Source of the DNA: Toxonevra muliebris
Lineage: Eukaryota; Arthropoda; Insecta; Diptera; Pallopteridae
NCBI GenBank assembly: GCA_963691655.1
Contig: OY829326.1
Location: 90,451,235-90,515,234, forward strand
Direction: 5' to 3'
Length of the DNA stretch: 64,000 nucleotides
The position numbers were made by a program, and so were the translations under genes. A model generated the notes under the pieces. That model did no database searches. It was given only the letters and a program-made list of their open reading frames with translations, and was not told the origin of the DNA. Below are positions 1 through 11,642 of the stretch, one piece after another; position 1 is the stretch's first letter, and each line of letters opens with the position of its first letter.

Positions 1-956
1 AAGAGAGTGCCGATGATTCCGAGGGTACATATCGTTTTCAGCGTAATGCTTCAGGGTCACAATTCCCCCGTCATTGTTTCTTCCGTCAACCATCAATTGC
101 TGGCGATAACGGCGATGATGACGATGAAGATGATAACGCTGGCGACATTATTACCACGCCAAATACTTCCTTTCGTTCCCAACATTCAGGTGATGAACGT
201 TTCAATTCCATGTGTTCAGATCAATCGTCGTCCATTGATATTAGTGCAACTGCGTCTCAACAAACTTCACGTAAATCATCGGTTACTTTTCAAGTAAGTC
301 AACAACAGCAACATAACTCTTTTTCTGCTTCGCAGAATAATTCATTCAACTCATTTGAAGAACGTTACAATTCTTCCAACACGAATTCAGTATCAACGGC
401 TTCCGGTGGCGCCGGTGGTGTCAGCAGTGCTAATCATTCAATTAGTTTTGCTACTTACTATTCCGAAGACAGTAATTCTTTAAATCGGTTTGCCGATGCC
501 ACTGCTGCTGCTGCCACTTCTGCTGGCGATCTACACGATCCCACTGCCACACTTTTCATTCCTGAAAATTCTATACTCGCTACACGCAAATTATTAGATG
601 TTCAACCTGATCCGGAGGTAATCAAAATGAAACGTATTCTCTTACAACAGCAACAGCTTCAGCAGCAACACCAAGATAAGCAAAAACAAAAGCAAAATGC
701 TTCCAAACTAAAATCCTCCAAATCAAAATCTTCAACACATTCAACAACGTCATCAACAAATTCGTCCAGTTCAGCCAAAATAAAATCATCCTTGAAGAAT
801 TTGTTTTCATTTGGCACTTTGCGTGGCTCCAAGAAGAAATCGAATTCAAAAAGCTCATACAAATTATTCGAAAATACTAACAACGAATTCACCACGGAGG
901 GTTTGAGTAATCATCAAAAACGCACAAAATCATGTGAGCAATTGGAAAGCGTGTAA
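1..956 (+). CDS. C-terminal exon of a Ser/Gln-rich protein (5' end outside window)
   Basis: The frame starting at base 3 is open from the window edge to a TAA at 954-956, about 317 codons, so this is a partial gene whose start lies upstream. The protein has an acidic Asp run near residue 37 and an Arg-Lys-Ser-Ser site. Long Ser/Asn/Gln/Ala low-complexity stretches follow, then a Gln/Lys-rich segment that could form a coiled coil. It ends in a basic Ser/Lys tail whose last residues are SCEQLESV. No catalytic domain is visible. Such tails occur in fly kinases and scaffold proteins, but I do not recognise the family. A consensus splice donor (CAA|GTAAGT) sits inside the exon at 291-299, so part of it could be removed in some transcripts. 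It may be an alternative last exon of the same gene as the block at 8947-11642, which has a similar composition; this is not shown. Confidence 0.7.
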   Translation, partial: ESADDSEGTYRFQRNASGSQFPRHCFFRQPSIAGDNGDDDDEDDNAGDIITTPNTSFRSQHSGDERFNSMCSDQSSSIDISATASQQTSRKSSVTFQVSQQQQHNSFSASQNNSFNSFEERYNSSNTNSVSTASGGAGGVSSANHSISFATYYSEDSNSLNRFADATAAAATSAGDLHDPTATLFIPENSILATRKLLDVQPDPEVIKMKRILLQQQQLQQQHQDKQKQKQNASKLKSSKSKSSTHSTTSSTNSSSSAKIKSSLKNLFSFGTLRGSKKKSNSKSSYKLFENTNNEFTTEGLSNHQKRTKSCEQLESV

Positions 957-3900
957 AAATTTAAGGATATAAATAATTTACTATTTATTTATTATGCTAT
1001 GCTTTTCTGTGGCCCAAATCTGGTTGAGTAATACAAAAAGAAGCGTTTTGGCAATATTTTTCATGATTTGATGGTCATGAAAAAGTGCAGAAAAGTGAAG
1101 ATGGTACTTAGAAAATTTATTTTGAGAATCTCGTCCCACATGTGGCATATACAAGTTTGTATAATGTAAAAATTAGTCTAAATTAAAACGATATTATTCG
1201 TATGTGCTTTTGGGAAATATTTGTCCAAGGCCAATTTGATGTAATGTAATTGTAATGCAAAAGTAGTATAAAGGTGATTCTGGAAAGGCTCTGGCTCGAA
1301 AGCGCTTAACTTCGAAAAAGAGAAAAAGTTGTTAGTTTTCGTTCATCTCAGTTCAGAGCGAATAATTCAGAGAAGCCGCTTTCATTTTAGTACTCCAACA
1401 TCACAATCAATATACATATACAACGGTTGCACCTGAAAAACTCAACCTTGGTCTTGGAAGTAAAAAAAAACTGTTGATATTTTGTAAAGTTCATTTACTG
1501 CACTTGATTGTAAAATGGCCAATCAGCCTTCTCTAGTAAGCAAAACAAACTATCTAAATACTCTTTATACCACGTTGATAAATCACAATTTCTCCATACC
1601 AAGAGAGGGGAGGCGAAAAGGGGTGGATTTGCTCGTACTAGAAAATTTATTTTTTGTGTCGTCCGTTCTTTAACATTTTGAAATAAAGTGTCTAAATTTC
1701 AGAAAAAGTGAAAGCTTAATTGCTTAAAAATTTTGCTGTGTGTAAATCCAAACGGCAACACCAAAAAATAATCCAGCAAATTGCTGTAGGGAGTCAGAGA
1801 TAGCTAAGGCTATCTCTGTGGCTGTTTACACGAGCGTTAGCACGATCCATAGATATACGCAGAAAATTATATCGGTGAATAAAAATTGATTTTATCGTTG
1901 TCGTTTCATTTTCAAAATATTCCCATGTTCACACCTTTCTTTATGAATTTTTAGAAATTGAAGCGACAATAAAATTCTACTGGGAATAGACTAAATAAAT
2001 AAATTTTACAACTGTTAGTTCATATTTTGTGGCTTTTAACATGAATGTCTGCAATCCTTTTTATTTGTATAAAATAACGTTTGCGCACAAGGACAATATT
2101 AAGTCAAAATGTGAAAACTTTTAACATTATTGTTGGGAAAAGTATTCAAAGAATTAATTTAAAATTTAAAATCAATCAATAACTTCAGAATTATCATGTA
2201 ACTAGTCGCGGAAAATAAGTTTTAAGAAAAACACATTTAAAGCTTTAAGTTCAACGATCCCACATTCGACTTTCGACTTTGCACACACATTCATAAGATC
2301 ATAGACTACATATAAAAATCCACCAAAAGAAGTATTGGATTTCTACAACCCCTAAAACAGAAATCCTCCCTTAAATGCAAAAATTGAGTCTTGTTCACCC
2401 AACCGTCATTAAAATGATGATATCATGCTTGTGCTAGTGTAAACAGTCACTTAAATAGTTTTTCAATCAACCATCGCTCACGAAAAGTTGAAGATCATTG
2501 ATTTTTGCCATTATGTCTGGCAATATGACAGAGTAGCTTACGTCTGAAAATGCAGTTTTAAGAAAATCACAATTTTATGTCGAAATTTTGTTAGGCCGCC
2601 GAACACAAGCAAAAGTAACAATGTGTAACATGGTTTCTAAGCATTTCTTTATAATGTGGATGAGACAGAATGGTAGCTTCTATGAATGGAAATATTTAGA
2701 GCAGTATAACTCAATTTCCGCCTATGTTGACTTAAGTGACTCGGTTTTATTGCCACAGATATTGTTCAAAGAAGCAAACTGTGTTTATTCGTGAAGCTGT
2801 TGCTCAAAACCCTTACCACTTCAGGGTTGTTTTTCTCCTTAATATCATTTCTACTACAATGTTTAATTGCATTTAATATGCCATCATGTTTTATATTAAA
2901 ACCCACTTTTTTAATATACAGAAACAAAAACGAAAACAAATTCTATATCACATTGGACGTTGAATTGGTGCAAGAAAAAATCAAAATTTTTCTAAGCAAA
3001 AATCTATAAAAATAGAACTTAAAAAATATATAATTTTTAGTTAAATGATAGCATTATACAATTTAAGTTTAAAATTAAGACATAAGACTTGAGTGCCTTT
3101 TTTATATATATGCATATATACAATACACATATACTATATACGCAACTACAATTACAAAATATCGTAGCTATTTAGTAAGCAAGAATAATCAAAGTGCATT
3201 TTTTCACCTTTTTGCAATAGTAAATTTAAAATAAAAGTTAAAACAAATTTTAGGCTAGCATTAGGTTAAAAATAAAATACTAGGAATTTAGTTGAAAAAA
3301 ATGTTATTTTTATCTATACAAACAAAATATTTGGTTTATATATTTACGTATTATGTTTACAGTTATTATTATTATTTTATTTAAAAAAAAAGAACAGATT
3401 TATTTTTTATTTTGTTTTACTTTTATTTTTTTAATTGGCAATTGTGAATGTTATTCATTTATTATTACATACGTAGATGTATATTTTTTAGTTTTAAACT
3501 GTGATTTCAAAAAATCTTTTGCGTATTATTTAAAAAAAAATCGACTTTCCTTTAATTTTCTTTATTATTTTTGTAATTTATAAACAAAAAATCATTTTCT
3601 CGTTAATACTTTTAAAACAATGTATTTTTTTTATGTGCTGATATTATTTTATTAAAATTTCTGTTGTTTTTCGCTAAATTATTTTTAAAGAAATATGCTA
3701 GTTCAAAAGTTTTACGATTCTTTGTTTTATCTCATTTTGTAGATCGCATATCAAACATTTATATATATTATGTTTTTCTACTACGTTTAGAACTACAAAA
3801 TATTCCATATTACAATTTTTAAATACAAAATCAATAAAAATTACGAAAATTTACACAAAAACACTAAAAAATAAAAACTCAGAACAAATTTACTTAGTTT

Positions 3901-4100
3901 TATTTTGAATCTAATTGTTTTATATACATACCAATTATTTGATTTTCTAAAATTTCCAAATGGTGTTGGCAAAACAGTGTATACGTATGTATATATGTAT
4001 GTATTGTTGGTGTTAAGATACTAAAGCGTTGTAATTACAATTATGCATGGTTCTCTAGATCTCAGATTAAGCGATCACATAAAAAATATAATTCTCTGAC
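957..4100. other. AT-rich non-coding stretch, 3' UTR then unassigned
   Basis: The stretch directly after the stop at 956 is presumably 3' UTR. The rest is AT-rich with poly-T/poly-A runs and no open frame with protein-like composition. Short ORFs near 2588-3009 and 3353-3583 are low-complexity AT translations. I see no gene here. Confidence 0.5.
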
Positions 4101-4103
4101 TTA

Positions 4104-4510
4104 GGGGCTGTCACATATTACGTAACACAATTTTCGACCAATTTTGACCCCTCCCCCCTGGTTGTAACACAATTTTTGACCAATTTTGATTCCTCCCCCC
4201 CTGATCGTAACACGTAACAGAAGGCTTCCCCCCTTAGTAGCGTAACCAATTTTTCTTCATTTTGAAGCATTGTGTATCCTTTATATCTCTTATAGAATAT
4301 TCAAATATAATTGAAATTTGTTTTTTTTTTTCATTTGGTATTATGAACAACCGGACATTTCTAGCTCGAGATATAATTTTTAAATTATAAAAAATTGCAA
4401 TGTAGCCATGATTTTCGAATCCAGGGGGAGAAAATTCATTTTATAAACTAGTGTAATTTCGAAGTCATCTGTATTCGACAGTATTAAATCGACGTTACGT
4501 AACGCCGCTG
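4104..4510. mobile_element. Truncated TIR element (copy 1 of the GGGGCCGT/TTA family)
   Basis: The left end begins with GGGGCTGTCACATATTACG directly after a TTA trinucleotide at 4101-4103. Its interior matches the copy at 22235-22706, including the shared block ACATTTCTAGCTCGAG and a C-rich stretch. The right end near 4490-4510 still has ACGTTACGTAACG but lacks the clean terminus. The 3-bp TTA target of the intact copy is like PIF/Harbinger elements; family assignment is inference. Confidence 0.6.
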
Positions 4511-5385
4511 AACCAAAAAATAGGAATCAAAAAGTTAACACAAAGTGTACCCAATATTAGCTGTGTTTTATTCCCCAGCTAATTTAACATGTGCGTATAA
4601 AACGACCAAGTTGTTAAATCTATTCTTCGTTATATTGTTATTCACAATGGAAGTGCTCAGCAGCTAGAGGTGAAACATTTTAATAGATCCCGGTCATTGC
4701 GGTTAATCGTGGGCATTGTTTTTAGTTTTTACCCTTCATAAGAACATTTAATGATGATTTTAAATTATTTTCACCGGCAGCCATTTTTAATCTTTTCCTT
4801 TTTTTATTTTTTTTGCAAACTGTCACGCTTTTTCTTTCTTTACTGGCAGTTCACAATAAAATTTGATGTAGCTAAACTTCTTGTTAAGTATACATAACAG
4901 CTATGATTATAACTAGAAGCAAGGGGCGAATAAAACGCAGCTAACGGAACTAAAGTGATTTTAAGTCTCCCTCTTAAGCAACAAGGCACTGCCAACCAGA
5001 GAACATAAAACAAACAATAACGATTTCTTCCATTTCGTTTTGCTCCGCTCATTCAAACGAACGGAATACAAGCGATACAAACACCGAGAAAACGAATGCA
5101 TTTCTGATTTGTGCTTAGTTTATGCTAATGAGCGTAAACTATACATAAACCAATAATTTGCTAGCAAAAAATTAAACAAACGGAACGTAAAGCTTGTGGC
5201 CATTATAAAAAATAAAACCAAAACAAAATACATAAAACATTAATTATTCATTTAATGATCACTAGTACATTTTGGTATCGAGTAAGTTATTTATACTAAT
5301 TTTATTTTAGAATAATTTTATTATATACATTATTAATATTAATTAATTTTAGAAAAAATCTAAAAAATATTAAATTTATATTATT
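4511..5385. other. Unassigned AT-rich intergenic DNA
   Basis: No gene is seen. The minus-strand ORF at 4840-5052 has no recognisable protein features. Confidence 0.4.
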
Positions 5386-5387
5386 TA

Positions 5388-6835
5388 GGGGAGTACTGCC
5401 AAACTCGGCCCACCTTTGTTTTGACTGTTATGATCTATTTTGTCATCGGATAGTTATTTTTAAGTACCAGAAAGAGTGAAAAACGTTATTTGAAAATACA
5501 TGAATAGTGATTTTTGGTGATGTAACGTCGCCTCGACAGAAACAACTCCATTGCATGCATCGAATGCAAGGCACCAGTTCATTTAAAATGCGTCAATATG
5601 ACGCGAAGCTACTTGATTTGTTGAAATTGCGATTCGGATTAATATTCAGTCAATTTTCATTTTGCTTTTCAAATCAATTTTAATTTTCTTTTCAGTTCAA
5701 CTAAAACATGAAATATCTTCATAAGACGGCTTCTCATTTAAATTTCAGACTTTTGTCCATTTTTTACAAAAGTAGATAAAATTTGGTTTCCGAGTTTTGT
5801 TAACTTAACCTAAAAAAAAATGGCCGAAAATGACAAAAAATTCACAGAATAATCAATTTAAATTTTTTCAAATAAGTATATTCAAAGTGTATTCCAATGC
5901 ATTATTTTTTATAGTGAAGGACATAATTTCGATAACTCGTTGACTTGCCATTACTGATGATGTACCCAACCTCAAAAAAAATTGTAAAAAATGCTAAAAA
6001 CAATCAGATTCTCATTTTTTTTTAAATGATTATTGGTGGGGAATTATATTATACTGTATTTTTTTTATCGTACCGGGGCATAATTTATATAATGTCAGTC
6101 AGACCATTATCAATGATGAGGAATCCGGATGAGGTTGGCATATATTCCCTAAATTCATGCAGACATATTGAAAGAGATCTTCCGAGTCGGGTGCTCAGAG
6201 CAATAATGGGTTAAAGAATTAATTAAATTTTAAGATTGTCTCCTAAAACTTTGATTCCTAGTGTTCGCAAATGAATTTTTCGTGATGAAAACGAATCTGG
6301 GGTCAAAAAATTACCGCCACGTTTTAGAAAATGAGATTGAAACAACTAAAAATTACGTTTTTAGCCATTTTTGAAGAATTGTAAAGCTGCAAAAATTAGA
6401 AATTAAAGGCTGAACCATTCCCTTTCAATTGTGTGTTTTTGTCTAAGGGTGCAGGAAAAAAAATGTACACAGAACGGATTTTATCTTACTTACACCCACG
6501 GCCAGACATAACGAAAACTGCATTGGCCCGAAGTGTTTTAAGGGCGCTGACCTAGAAAAACTATGCTACTGACCTAGAAAAACTATGAATGTAGGATTGC
6601 TGAGCATCAGCTTATTTTCGAAAAATTTTCATCGATTTTTGACGGTGGCCCGAGTCTGGGTACTTTGTTTTTTTTTTAACGCTAATAGCTCCTAAACTAC
6701 TGATCGAAATTGAATGCAATGTTCAGCAAGAATGTTGAATGATCGTTGTAACGATTATTAATAATAAAAGAAAGGCCTAGAAAAAATGTTATGGCCAAAA
6801 CAAACAAATATGGTCCGAGTCTGGGAACACTCCCC
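5388..6835. mobile_element. 1.45-kb TIR element with TA target duplication
   Basis: The left end reads GGGGAGTACTGCCAAACTC and the right end, on the other strand, reads GGGGAGTGTTCCCAGACTC, an imperfect inverted repeat of about 26 bp. Both ends are flanked by TA (5386-5387, 6836-6837), as in Tc1/mariner-type insertions. There is no transposase frame, so it is non-autonomous. Part of its interior, around 6100-6330, recurs in inverted orientation inside the element at 32341-33290. Confidence 0.65.
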
Positions 6836-6837
6836 TA

Positions 6838-7655
6838 CACAAAAAATAAACGGAAATTACTACTCACTTATTATTTATGCAAATTAAAAGCAGTTCAAGA
6901 TCGATTGTATGTATACCAGTGATCCCTAAACGAATCATTCCTCTGATACAATTCTAAATACTAGGTTGGCTCGTAAATGTCATTTTTTTTAATTTATTAT
7001 GATTTTTCATCAGCTACCTCTCAGTTTAGTTCCATTTCATAAAAAAAAATGAGCTATATGGAATTTGTGCTCGATCGGATAAGGGAAAAGGTTGGCCACA
7101 GACCTTCAAAATCAAAAAATTCGGAAAAAAAGATACAAAGTATTCTTTTTTCAACTCCACAAATTACTTCTATGTATGGCTAGATTTGCATACACGGGAC
7201 AGCCAATACTGTCTGCGGCATACAGCAATATTTTGTTTCGGTATTTAATTCGAAAAGAGATGAATATTCAAAATTCAAATTTTCTTGGCTACTATTTTCT
7301 CCTACTATGTAATGTATCTTTTTCTTGAAAATTTTTTTTTAGAGGTGAATATTTTCTTTTAACAAATAATCCCAGTTGTGTTTTAGCCTCCAAATTTAGC
7401 AAAGGTAATTTAAGTAATGGAACTAAACTAAGGGATAGCACAAAAAGAATCAAACTTGAAAAATATGAGCCACCCTAATGTATACTCAAACATATTTTAT
7501 ATGCATACTGGTGTTCACTAAACGAATCGTTCCTTTTGTGTGTTTTGTTTTGGGTGAATACAAAATTCATATAGTTTGAGCTCTGTAGCATTGAAAGGTT
7601 TTTTGTATCGCTTGGCGAGTTAAAAACCAAACATACAAACCTAAAAAAACATACG
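6838..7655. other. Unassigned AT-rich intergenic DNA
   Basis: Only short AT-rich frames are present. No gene, RNA or element end is recognised. Confidence 0.35.
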
Positions 7656-7663
7656 TGCAAAAC

Positions 7664-8018
7664 CAGCGTGGCCAACTCAACGCTTTTCCTGCTTTTTGAA
7701 AATTAAAACGCGGAAAAAAGTGAAAAAACAAGTTTAAAAAACACTAAATGATACGCTAAATAATCCATTTCCTTTGCTTTGTAGTTACCCCTCGTTTACA
7801 CGTGCAAGTAAACTGCTGCAAGTGCAGAATACGTATTATCTTCGAAAAAAATTTTCATTGGCTAGATGTAGCAAATGTGTGGGTGTATTAGAGTAAAAGT
7901 TTAAATGTATTGAGTTTTCCCGCACTTTTATAAGAAAAAAATTAGCGCGTTTTTAAAGAAAATACGCGTTTTATTCTTGATTTTAGCGGATTTTGAAAAA
8001 CAAAAGTTGGTCACACTG
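7664..8018. mobile_element. hAT-type MITE, copy 1 of the CAGTGTGACCAAC family
   Basis: This is a 355-bp element flanked by an exact 8-bp duplication TGCAAAAC (7656-7663 and 8019-8026). The ends are CAGCGTGGCCAAC on the left and, on the other strand, CAGTGTGACCAAC on the right. An 8-bp target duplication and a CAG-starting inverted repeat are typical of hAT transposons. It has no coding capacity. The sister copy at 52462-52708 shares both ends and internal blocks such as AAATGTATTGAGTTTTC. Confidence 0.85.
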
Positions 8019-8026
8019 TGCAAAAC

Positions 8027-8946
8027 TACAGTAGGCCGGTTAAGCAAAGTGCAGCGGTTCGCATTTAATGGGGAAATTACTTTCTCCTCTTTCGCTTCAT
8101 TCTCAAATGCGAAAGAAAATTTGGACCGCTAAAAGCGGTATTTTTTCTTAATTTTTGTCATCGCGAATCCGATAACTATTAATAGTGCGAATCTATTCAA
8201 TTTTTAAATAGGCTTTCTGTGCTTTTTTTGTTTGTTTTTCCTTTCACAATAAAACCTTGAAGTTTCTGGTCAGATTTCATGGAAAAATTGGAATAAACAT
8301 TTTCACCCGTCCGGCTTTTGTAATAGCATACTACAAAGCGAATCGCATTCGCAAAGGTGAAAATTATTATATCCGCCGCGTTTTGCATAATAGAATATTA
8401 CGAAATCATCCTTTTTATATGGCCATCTGAAGATTGTCTAATTTTTCAATTGAGATTTATCTTGCAGTATCTTATTCCATTTCTGCATATTTTATTTACA
8501 AAGGATACTTGATTTTAATAAAAAAAAAACTGTATCTTCTTAAAAAAAAGTTTTGTGGAGCAATTCATAAACTCGATATAAATTTTTAATATGCAAAATA
8601 GGTTGAGACTGATTTTAAATCGCCAGAACAGTCTAAAAGATCGCTTACAGTTGAGCTGATTCGTTTTGAGATCCATCACCGCTCAGAGTTCTAGGTCAAC
8701 CAACATATGGTATGTTTAAAAAATGAACAAAAAAGCTAAAAGTAATCGATGGAACGTTGTTCAAAATCACAACATCTTGTAGTTAATTTATATTTGTTTT
8801 ATTTCTAATACTATGGTTTGCTTGCGGTTCAGATTATCCTTAACTTAATGATATTTGAAATGAAATTAAAAACAAACAAAATTTTGCATTCTTGGACGCT
8901 GCTCTCAATCTATTACATTGGTAACACTCACATCGATTCAATTTAG
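8027..8946. other. Intergenic or intronic stretch before the 8947 exon
   Basis: AT-rich, with no protein-like frame. It ends in the splice acceptor ATTTAG at 8941-8946, so it is intron sequence if the 8947 exon has an upstream partner. Confidence 0.4.
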
Positions 8947-11459
8947 GCTACAATTCCAAAGATGATTGGTGCTCGCCCGCACACACACTGCCTGTCAGTG
9001 GCGGCGTCGTCGGACCAAAGCTTCCTATTATGTCTCCAAATCCATATCTTTTAAGTCGATTCACTTCCAATATACCAATGCCCACGCTCTATGCGGGCGA
9101 CGCTGTGCGTAAACCTAAACTTTCAGTAATCGAAGTATTGCTCTACAATATGGCAGCATTGCTGGCGGGTGTGGCTGCCGGTTATGATGTACGTATGTCA
9201 AATGTTTCGCCTGTGCACCCGACGCTGTTGAGTGATGTACCCGCACTGAAAGCGCCCATGGATATGGAGTTTCCACCTATAATGAACGACGAGTGCAATC
9301 GTTTTGCAGCAAATACTTATCACGGCACTGGTAAACATAATCGGTAAGCTATTAATATTTGAAAAATTAATATAAGTAATTAAATAAAATTTGTACTAAT
9401 ATATCTTAATTAATTTTAGTTCTGCACTTAGCTCCAACACATATGCTGTACCAATCACATTGGAAAGACAAACACAAAGGTGCCGTTCCGACTCACCCAC
9501 AAAGCATCACCACGCAACTCATCATATCGCACAATCGTCATATTATTCGAAATTTCCACAAGCAACATCATTACAGGGCACAACTCATCTGCATCATCTT
9601 CAACATCCACCACAACACACCCCACATCACCACCATCATCAATTGCCATCAACGGTTTCTACAACAAGCGGCTTAGGATCCAATTTTACAACCAACACTT
9701 CTGCCATGTTATCTACATCGTTGGGTAGTCATACACAACCACCAACACCCTCACCACGCCGCAAAATCAGCACGTCTTCATTCACCGAGAACTTGGAATA
9801 TTCTGAGCATGACGACACATCACCGATACGACCATTTTGCATTGGTGGTGGTGTCGGTCCACCACCACTTTATGCGCCATCTGACTATTTGCGTAATGGC
9901 CCAAGTTTTTCGAACGATGGTGGCACTTATGGTGTTGGAGCACATCGTACTGGATATTTTGGTGAGTTCGCAATTATTTAATATAGAAATAAGAAAGATA
10001 CAATAAAATAATATATAATTTAAATTTTAAAACTCAATTGATTTGAAAGTATTATTTTGGTTAGATTACACGTGAATTTGACCGAGTATTATTTAAAAAT
10101 CTGTTCATACTCTTTGGTTTTATTTTAAAATCATCTGTCATATGATGATAATTTAATTTTTATAGTTTGAATCGAGTATAACCTTTTTGATTTCTAGTGT
10201 TTTATTGGTTTTTATCAAATATTGCATACAGTCATCATCTTTTTTCTACTTCAGGTTCCAATTACTTTCCCTATCGACCCGAAATTAATCTTGCTTATCA
10301 ACGTGATTGCAAATCATATCCCGACTATACTTATGACTACAATCATCGTCTGCCAAATTATTACGACTACAACTACGAACAAATACAACTACAGCAGCAG
10401 CAACAACAACAACAGCTACAAACACGTACCCCACCACCACGAGTACCACAAATGGGTATTAGTGCCACGGGACACAGACGCACACCATCAACAATTTCAA
10501 ATAGCTCAAATATAAATCAAGGTTTCACCTTAGAACACGATGAACTACCGGAATTTTATGACTACAATAATTTAAATATAAACATTAATAGCGCAGTTAC
10601 CGATTATGCAACACCACAACATTACAGAGTGTCACCAGTGCCAGTACCACCACCAACCAAACATGAACTTTACAAGAGCTCACCAAAAGTATCAAATCGG
10701 TTTGGTAATCGAAATGGAAGCAGTGGAGTTGCGGGTGATATGCCAAGTGTCAGTCATATACGTGATTATGAGAATTTGCCAGCATATGTTGGCAGCCCAT
10801 TGCAAAAGTCAAAATTGCAGCAAGCCACAGCAAATGCAACTGCTGTTGCACAGCAACATCAGCAACAAAATCATCTTTATACACCAAAACGTAATGCCTA
10901 CACACACAATACTCACTCTACATCCACACCCATGAGTCCTATACATACGAAATCATCGCTAATCATACAAGAACGCCCCGCTAGCTTACCCTTTGAACAA
11001 TCTATGCTCGGTTTCAATAGTGCAACAAGCACAAAATTACGTTCCTCTTTGAAGAAATACAATAATTATAAAACACCAAATGGCGCTGGAATAAATGGCA
11101 GTATCTCGAACGCATCCACTAATGCTACGGCTGGTGCTGGTGGTAGTATCTCTTCGCAAGGCACGCCCACAAACCCCACACCACCCGATTCGCTAACCAG
11201 CGATGATAGCTCATATTTAAGTGCTAAAGAAGGCTCTATATCTTCACAGCATAGTCGTGTGCGTTTCAGTCCGGAAGCGTATTCAGATGCTAACAATACG
11301 ACGAATGCCAGTGGTAATAATGGCAGTACAGCTGGTGGCAGTGGGGGGCAAACGCCTCACGAATATGTCAATCAGTCGGCCATATCAGTATTTAATCATC
11401 GTCGTTTATCACGTCGTCATACTAACGATCTGTCATCAACAACATCACCGTCATCCTAG
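8947..11459 (+). CDS. Three 3' exons of a His/Gln/Ser-rich protein (5' exons not located)
   Basis: The exons are 8947-9343, 9420-9961 and 10255-11459. Splices 9343/9420 (phase 2, restoring CGT Arg) and 9961/10255 (phase 1, restoring GGT Gly) keep one frame and use GTAAGC and GTGAGT donors. The first exon follows an acceptor in phase 1, so coding exons lie upstream. Exon 1 has a conserved-looking hydrophobic block (VIEVLLYNMAALLAGVAAGY), then VSPVHPTLL. Exon 2 is His-rich, with a Pro-directed TPSPRRK site and PPPLYAPSDYLRNG. Exon 3 has Tyr/Asp repeats, a Gln run, and many Thr/Ser-Pro sites, then ends at TAG 11457-11459. This looks like the regulatory tail of a signalling protein. The mixed-lineage kinase slpr is one guess, since slpr and Or7a lie close together in Drosophila as I recall, but I cannot confirm it. 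Confidence 0.75.
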
Positions 11460-11642
11460 CAGGCTAAAATACTATCAATTCAATTGGCACGTAGTCCGGG
11501 TGCTGTTGTTAGTAGTTCATTGTCGTTGAATTCATCACTGCAACAACATCATCAACAACAGCAGCAGCAACAACAGCTACCGTACCGTTGGTATTCTGGT
11601 GCGCGTCGTTCACGTTCAGCTCACTATGAATACAAGCTGTAA
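11460..11642 (+). CDS. In-frame 60-codon extension after the TAG stop (candidate readthrough)
   Basis: The frame of the 10255-11459 exon stays open for 60 sense codons beyond TAG and ends at TAA 11640-11642. The extension begins Gln-Ala-Lys, has a Ser/Leu segment, a 12-residue Gln/His run, and a basic aromatic end with RRSRSAHYEYKL. This matches the style of the upstream protein and is unlike 3' UTR. The stop context is TAG followed by CAG; a C after the stop and a CAR codon are known to favour leaky termination. Alternatives are a C-to-T change turning CAG into TAG, a sequencing error, or splicing into the acceptor-like CCTAGCAG|G that overlaps the stop. Confidence 0.6.
   Translation, partial: QAKILSIQLARSPGAVVSSSLSLNSSLQQHHQQQQQQQQLPYRWYSGARRSRSAHYEYKL

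Noticed and set aside
291..299. Donor CAA|GTAAGT spliced to the exon at 8947
   Set aside because: The donor is phase 0 while the 8947 acceptor needs phase 1, so this junction would break the frame.
622..895. Minus-strand proteins opposite the first exon
   Set aside because: They are shadows of the Gln/Ser/Lys codon runs on the plus strand.
3353..3583. Small membrane protein from a Phe/Tyr-rich frame
   Set aside because: Poly-T/poly-A DNA produces such translations by chance; no splice or promoter signal.
9443..10006. Several alternative frames over exons 2 and 3 of the 8947 gene
   Set aside because: Repetitive His/Gln codons keep other frames open, but only one frame joins across all splice sites.
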